A DNA stretch of 64,000 bases from positions 124,001-188,000 of the forward strand of contig JAHLKC010000070.1 in the NCBI GenBank assembly GCA_025449115.1. Direction: 5' to 3'. This document shows, one piece after another, positions 12,756 to 24,505 of this stretch. This DNA is from Chytridium lagenaria. Its lineage: Eukaryota > Chytridiomycota > Chytridiomycetes > Chytridiales > Chytridiaceae. The notes under the pieces were generated by a model. That model did no database searches. It was not told where the DNA came from and saw only the letters and a program-made list of their open reading frames with translations. The translations under genes and the position numbers were made by a program. Position 1 is the stretch's first letter. Each line of letters opens with the position of its first letter.

Positions 12756-13177
12756 GAGTTTTTTCGATTGGATAGTTTATAAGCAAGAGACTTGGTGGTT
12801 CTGCTGATATTTGAAAAGAAGCCAAGACGATTGAAGGGAAACGAAGGGTTAGCTTTTAATGTCCTCAATATGGTTCAGCCCTCGTGCAAAATAAGAAGCA
12901 GATGGGCAGGCAGTCAGGCAGGTGACGGACGGATGATATGACATGCTTGTAAAGCATTAAAGAGGGGCTAAATACTAAAGAAATGCTGCGGTTTAAAAAG
13001 CAGGCGTAAAAAGCTGAGGGGGGCAAATAAGATGTAGAAAGAGAGAACCCCTTCCGCTTCCCAGAAAGCAAGTATGAAAGAAAGACAAGAATAAAAAATA
13101 ACCAAGGGGTGGTATGATGGAACGGTATGCTGGTATATCTGATGTATGGAGGCAAGTACTCACTGATCCAACAAGTA

Positions 13178-13202
13178 GCAACAGCAGCAGCAGCAGCAGC
13201 AC
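13178..13202. repeat. CAG/GCA trinucleotide repeat
   Basis: About seven uninterrupted CAG units on the plus strand, outside any supported gene. Confidence 0.8.
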
Positions 13203-13331
13203 CAAATTGATTTCTCAACGAAGGCGTAGGAAAACAAAGTGGTTGACTATAACCCCCCTCTCTCGCTTCCAATCCTTGAAATGATGTATGATGGGATCAA
13301 GCGAGGCGAAATGGATTGAATGGAATGGGAT

Positions 13332-13352
13332 GCAAGCAAGCAAGCAAGCGTT
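13332..13352. repeat. AAGC tetranucleotide repeat
   Basis: Four to five perfect AAGC units. Confidence 0.75.
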
Positions 13353-13623
13353 GATGAAGAGACAGAGAGACAAGCAATAATAAATAACAATAATAACAAA
13401 AAACAAAAAAGCTCAAGGGGGGATTATAGAAAGGAGGGGGTGTGATGCTGAATAGCTAATAAAAATTAAAAATATAAATATAAATTATTTGATTGGATGA
13501 CATGTTCCACAGTAGAGTAATAATTGGTAATAATAACAGTGTCTGCGCCTGCCTGTTAGAAATTCCTACCAATCAAATTTTCAAGACATGAATGAAAAAG
13601 CAAAAGGTATGTGAAGGGGTGGG

Positions 13624-13646
13624 GTGTGCGTGTGTGTGTGTGTGGG
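13624..13646. repeat. TG dinucleotide repeat
   Basis: About ten GT units with one interruption; a second short GT run sits near 13984. Confidence 0.75.
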
Positions 13647-15354
13647 TGGTGGGGTTGAGCCATGCAAAGTCCAAAGTACCATTCCATCCCATCTTGAGAG
13701 AAAAGAGAGAGAGAAGGTGTGGGAATGGGCTCACAACACTAAAACTAACTAAACACTTGAAGTGCATTTGAATGCATTAAAAAAGTAGGAATGTGTGTGG
13801 ATGTGAAAGTGGATGTGGATGCATGTTGATTGCGGAATGTCAACAAGAAAAGAGTCGATAGAACGAACGAACCAGGTACTCACCAATGCTATGGGGTATA
13901 AGATATGAAGGATTATACGAATTTGTAAAAGTTTTGTTACTGTTGAAAGAAAGAAAGAAAGATAAAAGGTAGGGTGTGGATGTGTGTGTGTGTATGAATA
14001 AAGAGGTAGGATCTCTTTTAAGGATAATGCCCCTCGATGGAAATGAGGATGGAATAGAGTCGCTGGGATGATGGATGCGATGCGATGTAGGTTGACGACG
14101 AATGTCGTGTGGGGATGAAGGGTTGAATGGGGATGGGGATGGTGGATGGTTTTAAAGAAGAAAAGGTAAAGCGGATAACAGGAGGCGGCTCCCCAAAATA
14201 TATAATTTCTATTCTGTGAAGGGAGGATAAAGAGAGGAGGAAAGAAAGAGGAAGGAGATGGAAGAAAAAGAGAAAAAGAGAAAAAGAAAAAAAAGTGGGA
14301 GAATGAAAAAGAACAGCTCATCGATGAAAGAACAAAGAGGCTTAGACCAACGGTAAATGGTAAATATTTTACTCTTTATTATATTATATAAATTAAATAT
14401 TATTGTCGATCATCTTCCGAGTTCCGCCATGATACAAGTGACTCACTATACATCCATCCATCCATCCATCTTGGCATGCATAAAATATTCATCCAAATGA
14501 TGTTCAAGTAAATAATATTTATATATAAATATCCCATCCCCCATCCAAAACACCAAAATTGATGAGAAGAATGTTGATGGTTGAATAATGACGTAGTATT
14601 AAATAGTTTAAAATGTCATGGTTAATGTAATAACACCTCATCATTCACAAGTATTTACTTTAAAGTGATTAAAGATATGTATACATAGAAATAATAATAA
14701 GTTCAAATATATTTGCAATAAAAATATATCCTAGACATATCATATTGCATGAATAATGCCCCACTAGGTATTATGTATAAATTACTTCAATAATATTTAT
14801 GCACAGTTTAAAATATATAACCCTAACAAACAACCTGGTATTAAACGGAATGGAATACAATCCAGATCACCTTTTCTATTCCAATTCGGCTCAGTATAAA
14901 AGAAGGGTTTTATGTAACATCAAAAACTTTTTACATTAATCGATTTGAAATCAATTATTGAGAATTTGAGGGTTATTTAACACGTTACACCACCATCGAT
15001 GCTCTTTTTGTTTTTAAAGAACCTATTACCCAATAACAAATGACAAAGAAAGTCAGAGCTGGTACTTTCCTTCTCATGGATCCAGTACAAAATTATCCGT
15101 CATCAACGGGCGTCTTAACAAAAAGATTATTGAACGTATTAATGGATGATGATGATCATCATGACATCTGCAGGATCTATCCTCAAAAACCAATTCATCG
15201 GATGATATCTTCCATCTGTTCCATTCCACATCAACCACCTCCAACAATACATTAAGTTCTCGTCCCTCCAATCTCCATCTCTAATCATCTAATCCCAGAC
15301 CTTCTCTCAACTCTTCTTCCGTTTCCACAACCCCCTTTTCCCGGCCCTTCCCAC

Positions 15355-15378
15355 AAACACACACACACACACACACAA
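15355..15378. repeat. AC dinucleotide repeat
   Basis: Roughly eleven perfect CA units. Confidence 0.8.
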
Positions 15379-16311
15379 CCTCTCCTCACAGTACCCCAAA
15401 CATCAACATCAAACATCTGCTTAGCCATAAAATCCCATTCATGCGCATCTTTGCATAAAAAAGAGCCAGCCTTCCCCCACTCGACCCTCACAAACCTTTG
15501 GTGCATGAAAAGTAAAATGAAAAACAAAACAAAAAAAAGAGTAAAAACAAAGGTGAAGCCCTCCATCGACCATCGACATCGATTTTTCAATTTATTTTTT
15601 ATTGGACGGCATCATCAAGTTTTCAAACCAACGACAGGCTTCTCAAGCTTTATGTAATAGTATTTATAGCGATCTTCATGGGAAACAAACCCGATAAGAT
15701 TCGGGAATCTTAACTATACAAAAGCCCTTAAATGGTTTGGGCGTGGGTGAGAATGAGATCGACTGATAATGTTTATAATAAAATGATTCTATTAACAGCA
15801 AAACATTCCTCTGCAAGAGCGCGGAATTCGTGGGACCCTCCCAGCCGGTGCCGCTTCCAAAATATCGTCTCAATTATCATCGGTTTCCAAAAAACGTGAC
15901 TACTATAAGCACCTTTGCGATATTATATTTACCACTTTTTACTTTATCGAGCCCCTGATCTGTGGATCATTCCTCACCTGCATCAACGATTAAGATTATA
16001 AAGACGAAGGAATCGTGAAATGATTTCCTTTTATAGGATCCCCGACCTGACACCCATTTGACACTATCAATGATATCAAGAGAATCGGTAATGACTTAAC
16101 AGTTAAATTCATCAAGCTCCTCGACGTACTCTAGATCCTCCAAGCTTTCAAAATGAGCGGTGAAGCGTGGTTCATAAACAAGCATCGGCATGTTTTAAGC
16201 ATATGTCAGCTTTCGAAAGTGATGAATCTGTTCAAGTCGTTTGGTACTTTTAAACGCTAATCTGAAACCAAAATAAGGACATCTCAAGACGTCGACCATA
16301 TTGCCAGCCTT

Positions 16312-16413
16312 TAATCATTCATAATCTTCTTGGAGGTGGTGAAAAGTTAAAGAAAAAGTCTTTAACCATTCATAATCTCTTGGAGCCGGTGGTGAAAAGT
16401 TAAAGAAAAAAAA
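16312..16413. repeat. Imperfect tandem duplication, unit about 51 nt
   Basis: Two adjacent copies that share CATTCATAATCT and GGTGGTGAAAAGTTAAAGAA with a few substitutions and small gaps. A weaker similarity (ATCAGATGTAC followed by GGACG) recurs at about 16434 and 16636. Confidence 0.7.
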
Positions 16414-16826
16414 TGAGATCAAAGCATAGCCCATCAGATGTACCAAAGGACGAATGGAAAAATGAAGAAGTGCCCAAGGAAATTACAGGCCGAGACCGTG
16501 TTTGCTTAACTCAAAGAATCATCATGCAAGAACGACAAATGAACGATTAATAGAAAATTGATTCTAACGTATATCGCTTGAAACAGATATCGGTCGAGAA
16601 AGTAGATTTTGAATCCCAAACGTCAACACGAGCATATCAGATGTACATGAGGACGGAAAAGAAAAAAAACAAAACCAACAGCCGGAGCTCAGGCTTAAAG
16701 AATTTCGTTCGATAATACAACAAAAAACACTAAATCACCCTTGAAGTGTAAAAAAATTTGAATACATGTATTGCAGAAAAAGGTTTTTGATTTCAATACA
16801 TCAATTCATACAGGCTCTCGAATAAC

Positions 16827-17339
16827 GTGTTTCTAGACGCTGCGCAAACTATTATAACAGATTCGAACGTGAAAAACCACGCGAATGCTGGCCAGGCTGG
16901 AACGTTTGAAAAAAAAAAAAAGGAAAAACTCTACCACAGAGCATTGCCAACCGACATTCGAATGAATTTTTCCGCGTCCATGGCCGACAGAGATGAACTA
17001 GCAGAGGTACGTGCGCGGGCGAGACGCCTTTTTCCAAACCGTTTAGATGACACTTTCAAAAAACCCATCCACCCCGCATTAGAAAAACACGTTTTCGTGC
17101 AGCTGTACAAAGAATCGTTGACTTCCATACGTCATGAAGGGGCAACGCACACGGCTTTATTCTATCACCGCTTCAAACATCAGGAAAGCCCATCGTTCAG
17201 TCTGTTCAAATTTGGGGCAAGGTCTCACTTGGGTACCCTCCCGTCTCGTAATAGCCGTAATCACCCCGTTAACTGCAGCACGCGTCATTACAAAGCGGTT
17301 TATATGTGTGTGATGACAGTGGAAAGGCTGCATAGATAG
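16827..17339 (+). CDS. Possible orphan ORF, 170 aa
   Basis: The longest open frame in the gene-poor interval. A more natural start is the Met near 16962 (MNFSASMADRDELAEV), which gives about 125 aa with a charged N-terminal helix and then DDTFKKPIHPALEKHVFVQL. I recognise no family, no signal peptide and no intron. The 3' part looks less protein-like. It may be chance. Confidence 0.2.
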   Translation: MFLDAAQTIITDSNVKNHANAGQAGTFEKKKKEKLYHRALPTDIRMNFSASMADRDELAEVRARARRLFPNRLDDTFKKPIHPALEKHVFVQLYKESLTSIRHEGATHTALFYHRFKHQESPSFSLFKFGARSHLGTLPSRNSRNHPVNCSTRHYKAVYMCVMTVERLHR

Positions 17340-18032
17340 TTCATGTCCGTTGCTGGAATGACGTATTTTTTCACTTTGATTGATGAAGTGTTCTTGGTAT
17401 CAACAAATTCCATTGCATAATACCGTTATCATTATTTTCCATCTATGATAATCTTATCAACGAATGCCATGATGATTACGATAAAAACGTCATATATCGC
17501 ATTACCTCTGCCTTCTGTACTATCTTCTTGTCACAATATGGTAAATAAAGATGTACGAAAACTCATATCGTGCATCCTCCTCGTTTCCCTGACCTTTCAA
17601 CTACGAGAACATGATGCGGTCAGCACTTGAAGCAAGTCGCGGAACAGTTGAACGGATAAAGTTGGTCTTGCTGATGTAGTATGTCGATGCAACAATGTCA
17701 AGTGTCAAGAGTAGCAGCTGCAGACTTTAGTATACTCTTGTAGTATGACGATCAGCTCAACACTTCGAGATAATGCTTTGCCAATGCCAAGGTAATTCTA
17801 TGGTATACGGTTTATTGTCGTGAACTGTCGGCATCGCAGTAGCGCAGCAGATAGTACCTACACGGAGCACAAAGTTGAACTGCGTATGCTGACGCGAGTT
17901 TTATGCAGAAACATTTCAAATATCTCAAACCATCGTCATCTTTCGCATTCTGTTTGTATCATTCTTGGCGAGGTTAGCATTCCATCGTAAGCCCCAACAT
18001 AGCACGTTGGAAGGCACTAAAAAAGGTGAGTG

Positions 18033-18218
18033 ACAGCCCACTCGTACCTTTACCCAGCAGCGTTCCTGTCACCCAACCCGTCATCCAACATCGTCAAAAA
18101 CGAGCTCTCACCGCTTCCCTCCCTCACAGCCCACTCGTACCTTTACCCAGCAGCGTTCCTGTCACCCAACCCGTCATCCAACATCGTCAAAAACGAGCTC
18201 TCACCGCTTCCCTCCCCA
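18033..18218. repeat. Near-perfect 93-bp tandem duplication
   Basis: The segment starting ACAGCCCACTCG at 18033 is repeated from 18126 with no mismatch for about 91 bases. The period of 93 is a multiple of three, so any frame through it is repeated as 31 residues. It lies 200-380 bp upstream of the SAPS gene start, so it is probably promoter or 5' leader. Confidence 0.9.
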
Positions 18219-18411
18219 TCTGCATTAGCCTCAAACCTGCCATCCACAATCAAAACAGTCAAAAATTCCAAACACCCCCCAAACCACAGAAAAAAAATCA
18301 TTGAAATCCCCCGTTCATCACCCCATCTGATCAACATCCCGAACCCGGGTGCCCCTCTCCCCTTCCTACCCGCAACATCACCAAACCCGCTCTCTTCCGG
18401 TCTCTTCAACA

Positions 18412-21400
18412 ATGTTCTGGCGCTTCGGGTTCAACACTGCGTCTGTGATAGACGCGCTGCTTGATAATGAGAATATGACGATCGAACAGTTTTGAGGAGG
18501 AGGAGTTGTTGCAAGAGTGCAAATCGCATAATGCAAAGCTTGTTGAATTGTTAGTGTTTTTTCGTTGCTTCCTTTATTAAGAATGGAGACTGCTTGAGAG
18601 TTGGGGGTTGGGGTTAGATGATGGGCGGTTGATGGTTGTTGTTTTGAAGAGAGGATTGCGGCTTGTTTATCTGCGATGGATGGGACGCCTTGCATGTATT
18701 TGGGAAGGATTATGGTCTTTTCAGGAGGATTTCGGATGTATTAAGAAAGAAGACGATGGATTAATATCAGAGGATCACATCTTTTTATAAGATAAGCCTC
18801 TGGAGTTGTTGTTTAGGCGAAAGAGGGCTTGGAGGTGACATACCATGCGGGTTTTTTATCGAATTCAAAGCTTCAGACCTCTATACAAGTTGCTTAGGAT
18901 AACCGTATCTAATGACTTTCATCGTACTGAATAGCCTTACTCGACCCAACGTCATTTCCTCGCTCCTCACATACGTCATCGCCGAAGATCTGGAGGAAGC
19001 GAAAAAATTCAAGTGAGCTTCTCCTTTCACTTTAAATAACACCGTGGACCCTATCGACTCTAATTCAATACAAACCAAAAGGATCCCATTTATCGCTTGT
19101 GAGATCTTTAGCTGCGAAATCTATTCTGTATGCGAGGCCGCCATCACCAACACAGAACTCATGATTGAATTCTGGAAATTCCTCGACCGCGAAGCCCCAC
19201 TCAATGCTCTTCAAGCAAGCTACTTTAGCAAAGTCAACAACGTTTTTTTCCAAAAAAAAGCCGGAGATGTAAACCCCGCCACACACGGCCGTTCAAACTA
19301 ACAGATCCTTCAGATGGTCAATTTCGTTAAAACTCAACCCAACGTTGTATCAAAACTCCTCAACCACATTGGCACCTCGGCGATCGCGGATCTCTTATTA
19401 AAGATTATCAGTGTTGAGGAGGTGCCAGAGGGACAAGGGGTTGTAAAGTGGCTTGCTGAACAGAATTTGGTGGCGAATTTGATTGATCGGTTGGAACCCG
19501 AACAGGATATGGAGATTCATAATACTGCTTCGCAAACTGTTTTGGATATTATTGCGGTGAGTTATCAGAATTTGGGACCGATGGAGCATTTGGCAATGGG
19601 GGATGGGGCGAGTTTGTCGGGTGGGAATTTGTTGGTGGATGAGTTGAAGAGGTGAGGGTTTTTTTCTTTTTCTTTTTCTTTTTCTTTTTCCTTTTCTAGG
19701 TGTTGGTGTTGTGCTATTGTTTGTTTGTTCAGCTTTTGGATATCTTTTTTGTTTGTTTGTGTCAGAATGCAAAAATAACAGATTCTGCTGCAAAAGTGCC
19801 CCGATCATGGGAAAGCTTGTGGGCTACATGCTGGACAAGAACGCCAAGAATTCCACGTCAACATTGACCAACGGCATTAATATCATTATTGAGCTTATCC
19901 GGAGATATTGCAGGTGAAGCTTTTCATTTTGTAGTTGATCTCACAAACTGATAATGCGAACAGTGAAATCGAGCAGGCAGAATACCAGCAACATCAATCG
20001 CATTCTCAAATGCAGATTACACGTATGGCGAATATGCAGTTTAATTTGCCGGGGCCACCTTTACCTTCCGATGAGAAACTTTGCGCGCTGGCTACGGACT
20101 TGAATGACCTTCTCAGCGTTATTGGGACTCGATTGCCTGAATTTGCAAATCTCCTTACATCCCCAAGGAATAAGGTGAAATACCTTTACAAATCTACGCA
20201 TTTGCTAACCATTTTTTCCTCTCGATTTCTTTACGATTGTTTCTTTTTGTTTATTCGTTTTAGTCTGAAATGGACACCACCGCAGGAAAGCAAACCCCGC
20301 TTGGTTCCGAACGTCTCAAGACTTGTGAATTGTTTGCTGAAGTTCTTCACCTTCAATACCTCTACACGTCTAGTCCGTTGTTTGAGCGTCTTATCCCAAA
20401 GACTCAGCTGACACAGCTTTTTGGCGGCGGCGGCTCTTGCGGAGGCGGAGCGGATTGCGGCGGAGGATGGCGCGGATGTGTCGGATGAGAGTAAGGAGGT
20501 TGTGAGACGGTGAAGGAGGGGGTTGTTGAGGGAGAGAGTGCGGGGGACGGAGGAGAAGAAGGTGGAGGTGACAGAGAGTTTGGGGAAAGAGGATGTGACG
20601 GTTTCTGATGAGCTTGCTATTGTTACTGAGCGGTTTGTGGATACGAAGATTCTACCGATGTGCCTTGTAAGTGATGTTGTCGGTTTTTAGTTTTCGGGAG
20701 TTTTCGTTCTAAATTGCGGCTCCCGAATTGTTTTTTTTTTTGGTGCTGATTTTGTGGGTTTTTTTTGTAGGAACTTTTTTTCCAATACCCATGGAACAAC
20801 TTTTTGCATTCTGTAGTTTATGATATGATTGCAAAGGTTTTCAATACGTACTCTTCACGAGCACCGCCAACCTCCGGCCCCCTGTTGCCGAGGGTCAGGT
20901 GTTTGAACCTTCAACATCGCTTCTTGCTGCTGAAGAGAGTTAAGGAAGGTGAAGGAAAGCGTGTTCAAGCTAGTGACATCTGTGAGTTTACGAGTAATAC
21001 CAATTTAAAAAAGCTGACTTTTTTTCCAAAGATCTTGTCAGACGGTAAACTCACGGAACGTATTATGACGGCTCAAAGAAATGACGAAAAGGTCAGCCAA
21101 CAAAAGGAGTGCGATTAGGATATATGGGGCACTTGACATACATTTCGGACGAAGTATGTAAACTTGTGAGAAATGCGCAACGGATTTCGATGAACAGGTT
21201 AAGGGTAAGTGTTGGTCTTTTTGATTTTTTTTTTTTTTTTTTTTTGTTTTGGTAAAGGTTGCTGATTATCGTCATAGTATTGATGTTTCGGACGCATGGC
21301 AGACGTACCTGATGGCGTTCTTCGTGAAACTAAGGAATGATCGACAACCACTCGGTGGAGTTCGACCCACTCAGACGTCGCAGCCGCTTAGCGGTCCAAT

Positions 21401-21626
21401 GGTATCCGGGATAGGAGCTTTTGGAGCTGGGGGAACCACGGAGGACGCTGATATGGGTGCTACTTTAGGGGTTAAAGGGGACGGGGAGGGGGCGGAGGAG
21501 GAGGAGGAGGAGGTTACGGGTGTTGGGGAGTTGGGGAGGGAGTTGAGGTGGATGATGGAAAGGGCTGGCGAGGTCGAGTTCGTCAGGGGGCTGGTGGATT
21601 GGCCAGACTCCAATAATTATGATTAA
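18412..21626 (+). CDS. SAPS-domain protein (Sit4/PP6 regulatory subunit)
   Basis: Regulatory subunit that binds Sit4/PP6-type phosphatase (yeast SAP155/185/190, animal PPP6R). The start MFWRFGFNTASVIDALLD is the classic SAPS N-terminus. Exons by eye: 18412-18549, 18935-19012, 19082-19268, 19314-19651, 19797-19913, 19964-20174, 20264-20666, 20771-21204, 21258-21626. Further family landmarks: PFIACEIFSCEIYSV, LNALQASYFSKVNNVF, LELFFQYPWNNFLHSVVYDM and RLGYMGHLTYISDEVCKLV. The C-terminus is acidic and ends at TAA 21626. One-base breaks: an extra T near 18494 that makes a false stop, a T run near 20420, near 20510 and 20560, and near 21100. The amino-acid sense continues across each. Intron 4 contains a CTTTT run (19660-19690). 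Confidence 0.9.
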
Positions 21627-22531
21627 GGAAAATCTATCGTATTTTTTTCTTCTTTATTAACGTCTTTTTCTTTTGCTTCTTTACATTCCATCCCACACCC
21701 ATCTTGTAATCGTACCCCTCCTTCTCCAACCGTGTTGCGTTTTATGTTTTATTATTGTGTGAGGGGGTTTTGTTCATTTTACCCCTCCTTTTTTTCTTCT
21801 TTCCCCCCCTCTTTTATCTTCTCTCACCCATCAGTCTTTGTGTTGCTCTGATTCCCGCTGTCCCCTGCTCTCTTTTTGAGAGGGCCCGTGTTTTCCTCTG
21901 GAGGCCCCCCCTACCGACTTACCCGTTACGTATTTTCTGCGCTGCGATTTCAATATAGTTTGGCCAACATAGATGGCGTCATTTAACTTGTGGAGTTTGT
22001 TTGAGGGTGTATTTTTTATCTATAATTATTTTGAGTTTGTTTTGTAAATTTGGTGAACATGTAGGCGCTTGTGATATTTGCAGTGATGAAGGCTATGAAG
22101 AGAGGGTTTCCTCATATTGGTAATCAGGAATTATACTAGTAATTCTCCAAAAAAAAAAAGGAAATGTGCTCATATCCATCACTCGGCCGCTCCATGTCTC
22201 TCAAGTTGGTTAGTTTATCACATCAGTTTGCTTGTAAAGAGAGTAAATGAAATGTTGATTATTCAACATTTTCTAGTCCGACTTAAGCTCGGAGGTAAAT
22301 ATTCGCTTTCACGAGCTCTCAAAGCAACCCGAACAACCAGCGACAATGCGATCAAACACACAGGTCCACATAAAATGTCGTTGATGTAGAGGTTGCCAGC
22401 CATCCTTCCGCTTCCGTAAGCATGATGATTTCATCCCCAAATCTCATTTTTGGGTAGAAATTGCGTTTGTTTTTTCCCTTTTTTTTTTTTTGTGAACAAA
22501 TCCCAATTTCTATCCCCATCACACGATCATC
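21627..22531. other. Intergenic spacer
   Basis: Pyrimidine-rich 3' flank of the SAPS gene, then the promoter of the PDX1 gene. No gene supported. Confidence 0.4.
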
Positions 22532-23746
22532 ATGTCCTTCCAGGCACCCGCAAACCTCGTCCAACGGATCGCAAGCCAGCGGTGCGAAGCAAAGACCTCT
22601 TTTGTCCTTAAGGCTGGCCTTGCCCAGAACTTCAAGGTATCGATGGTTTCCTTTCTGTTGATGCGCGGTGTGTTTCCGATTGGAATGCGCTTGCATGCGA
22701 TGCATGGGCTATCGAGTGGGAGTCTGATCATTGGTGTTTTTTTTTTTCTTTATAGGGTGTGTTATCATGGATGTCATCAACGCTGAGCAGCCAGGATTGC
22801 AGAGGAGGCTGGCGCTTGTGCCGTCATGGCTCTTGAGCGTGTCCCCGCTGATATCCGCAAGAACGGTGGGTTAAAAAGAATTTCAAATCGCTCATGGTTT
22901 TAACTGTGTCGATGCTAAACAATGCTTTTGGGAACTGTAGGTGGTGTTGCTCCATGTCTGACCCCAAGATGATCAAGGAGATCATGGCTGCCGTCACCAT
23001 CCCCGTCATGGCCAAGGTCCGTATCGGTCACATTTGTTGAGGCCCAGATTCTCCAGAGCATCGGTGTTGACTACATTGACGAGTCTGAGGTTCTCACCCC
23101 CGCCGATGACATTCACCACATTGACAAGAACGAGTAACAACGTTCCCTTTGTTTGTGGGTGCAGAAACCTGGTGAGGCTCTTCGCAGAATCGGGGAGGGT
23201 GCCTCTATGATCAGGACTAAGGGTGAGGCTGGAACTGGAAACGTTGTTGAGGCTGTCAGGCACGCTAGGACCCTTATGAACGACATCAGGAGGGTCAAGT
23301 CTATGGCCCCTGATGAGCTCTACGCTTACGCCAAGGACATCCAGGCCCCTATCCACCTTGTTCAGGAGGTTGCTCGTCTTGGACGTCTCCCCTCGTCAAC
23401 TTTGCCGCTGGTAAGTTTTGTAATCCATTAGACTTTATCGTTCTCGTTCGGTCTTTTTATCGCTTGATCTAAAAACTCTTTCTTCCTTTCTCACAGGTGG
23501 TGTTGCGACTCCCGCTGATGCAGCGCTTCATGATGCACCTTGGTATGGATGGTGTTTTCGTCGGCTCTGGTATCTTTCAAGTCTGGCGACCCTGCTAAAG
23601 CGTGCCCGCGCTATTGTCCAGGCCGTCACCCACTACAAGGACCCCAAGGTCATTGCTGAGGTCTCGGAGGACCTTGGTGAGGCATGGTTGGTATCAACTG
23701 CGACACTCTCCCCGCGACCAAGCAGTACGCCAAGAGGGGTTGGTAA
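22532..23746 (+). CDS. PDX1: Pyridoxal 5'-phosphate synthase subunit PDX1/SNZ
   Basis: Lyase subunit of the DXP-independent vitamin B6 pathway; with a PDX2/SNO glutaminase it makes PLP from ribose 5-phosphate, glyceraldehyde 3-phosphate and ammonia. Exons: 22532-22636, 22756-22865, 22941-23410, 23507-23746. Signatures: [39 protein letters not shown] (contains a conserved active-site Lys), [16 protein letters not shown] and [16 protein letters not shown]; it ends in YAKRGW. At least nine single-base insertions or deletions are needed to read it (about 22758, 22785, 22950, 23032, 23137, 23170, 23393, 23530, 23575, 23596 and 23685), yet I see no missense change at conserved motifs between them. 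That pattern suggests sequence error more than decay. No PDX2 partner is in the window. Confidence 0.92.
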
Positions 23747-24505
23747 TATTTTGTCATCTGTTCAACCAGCCTCCGCATTCCCCCCTTCCTGAACTTCATT
23801 TGCGTTTAAAAAAACTATCCGATGCTAAAAACTTTCCTATTTTTTCTGTTGTTTTTTCAAACCCTGGCGGCCTCTCATGAGCGATGCCCTTGTTAGCGTT
23901 ATTTGAGGCGAGCCTCATTTTCCCTTTTTTTTTTATTATTATGTTCCGCAACCCTCTCGGTTTTTGTTTTTGCATTCCGAGACTGTCTTTGGTGCACTAT
24001 TAATAAAAGCACGTGACAGTGCAAACTGATGAACGCGGTGTCCCGGATTTTGTTTTCATTTCGTTGATCTCAAGGGTTGAATAAGTTGAGTTAGCACTCT
24101 ATTATTTCAGCGAAGCCATATATCCCCTTAAGTAAACTATTAAGGCGTTAATGCCCTGCCAGCACTGGTGGTTGGCTAGAGCCATTCGTAAAGACATCAA
24201 GAATCAAATAGCTTGCTAGAAATCTCGCGAGGAAAATGAGGTGAAGGCTTCAAGTACACAGTTAAAGACACAAGAAGTAACTTTATATGTAAACTTTCTC
24301 GGTGCGAGGAAAAGAGGACACGAATTATTGGCTACCCACACAACGATCACTTCAAGCCTACTATTTCCGAAAGAAGACAGTAGGAACTAAGTACAGCACA
24401 CAAGTAAGGCGGTACACTGATCGACCATAACATTGGTGCTCGCTATTCTAAGGGTGTCGCGCGGTACTTCGATGGACAGTGGAGGTAGTAAATAATTCTG
24501 CACAC
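23747..24505. other. Intergenic spacer
   Basis: 3' flank of PDX1, with AATAAAA near 24001 as a likely poly(A) signal. Nothing else recognised. Confidence 0.4.

Larger units (their letters stand above)
12756..18032. other. Gene-poor, repeat-rich interval
   Basis: About 5.3 kb in which I see no conserved coding sequence. It is AT-rich from about 13380 to 15010. Apart from the simple repeats and the one weak ORF listed separately, I see nothing I can name. It may hold long UTRs, fast-evolving genes or non-coding RNAs. Confidence 0.5.

Noticed and set aside
12865..13406. Minus-strand open frames with hydrophobic stretches and an Ala run
   Set aside because: The Ala run is the CAG repeat read in another frame, codon use is poor and no motif is present.
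13749..14321. Long minus-strand open frame of 190 codons
   Set aside because: Composed of purine-rich DNA read as Phe/Ser/His; no domain, no intron pattern, overlaps microsatellites.
15040..15255. 71-codon plus-strand frame starting MTKKVRAGTF
   Set aside because: Starts plausibly, but the end is repeat-like and nothing extends it by splicing.
22519..23356. Minus-strand frames opposite PDX1
   Set aside because: Shadows of the PDX1 coding strand.
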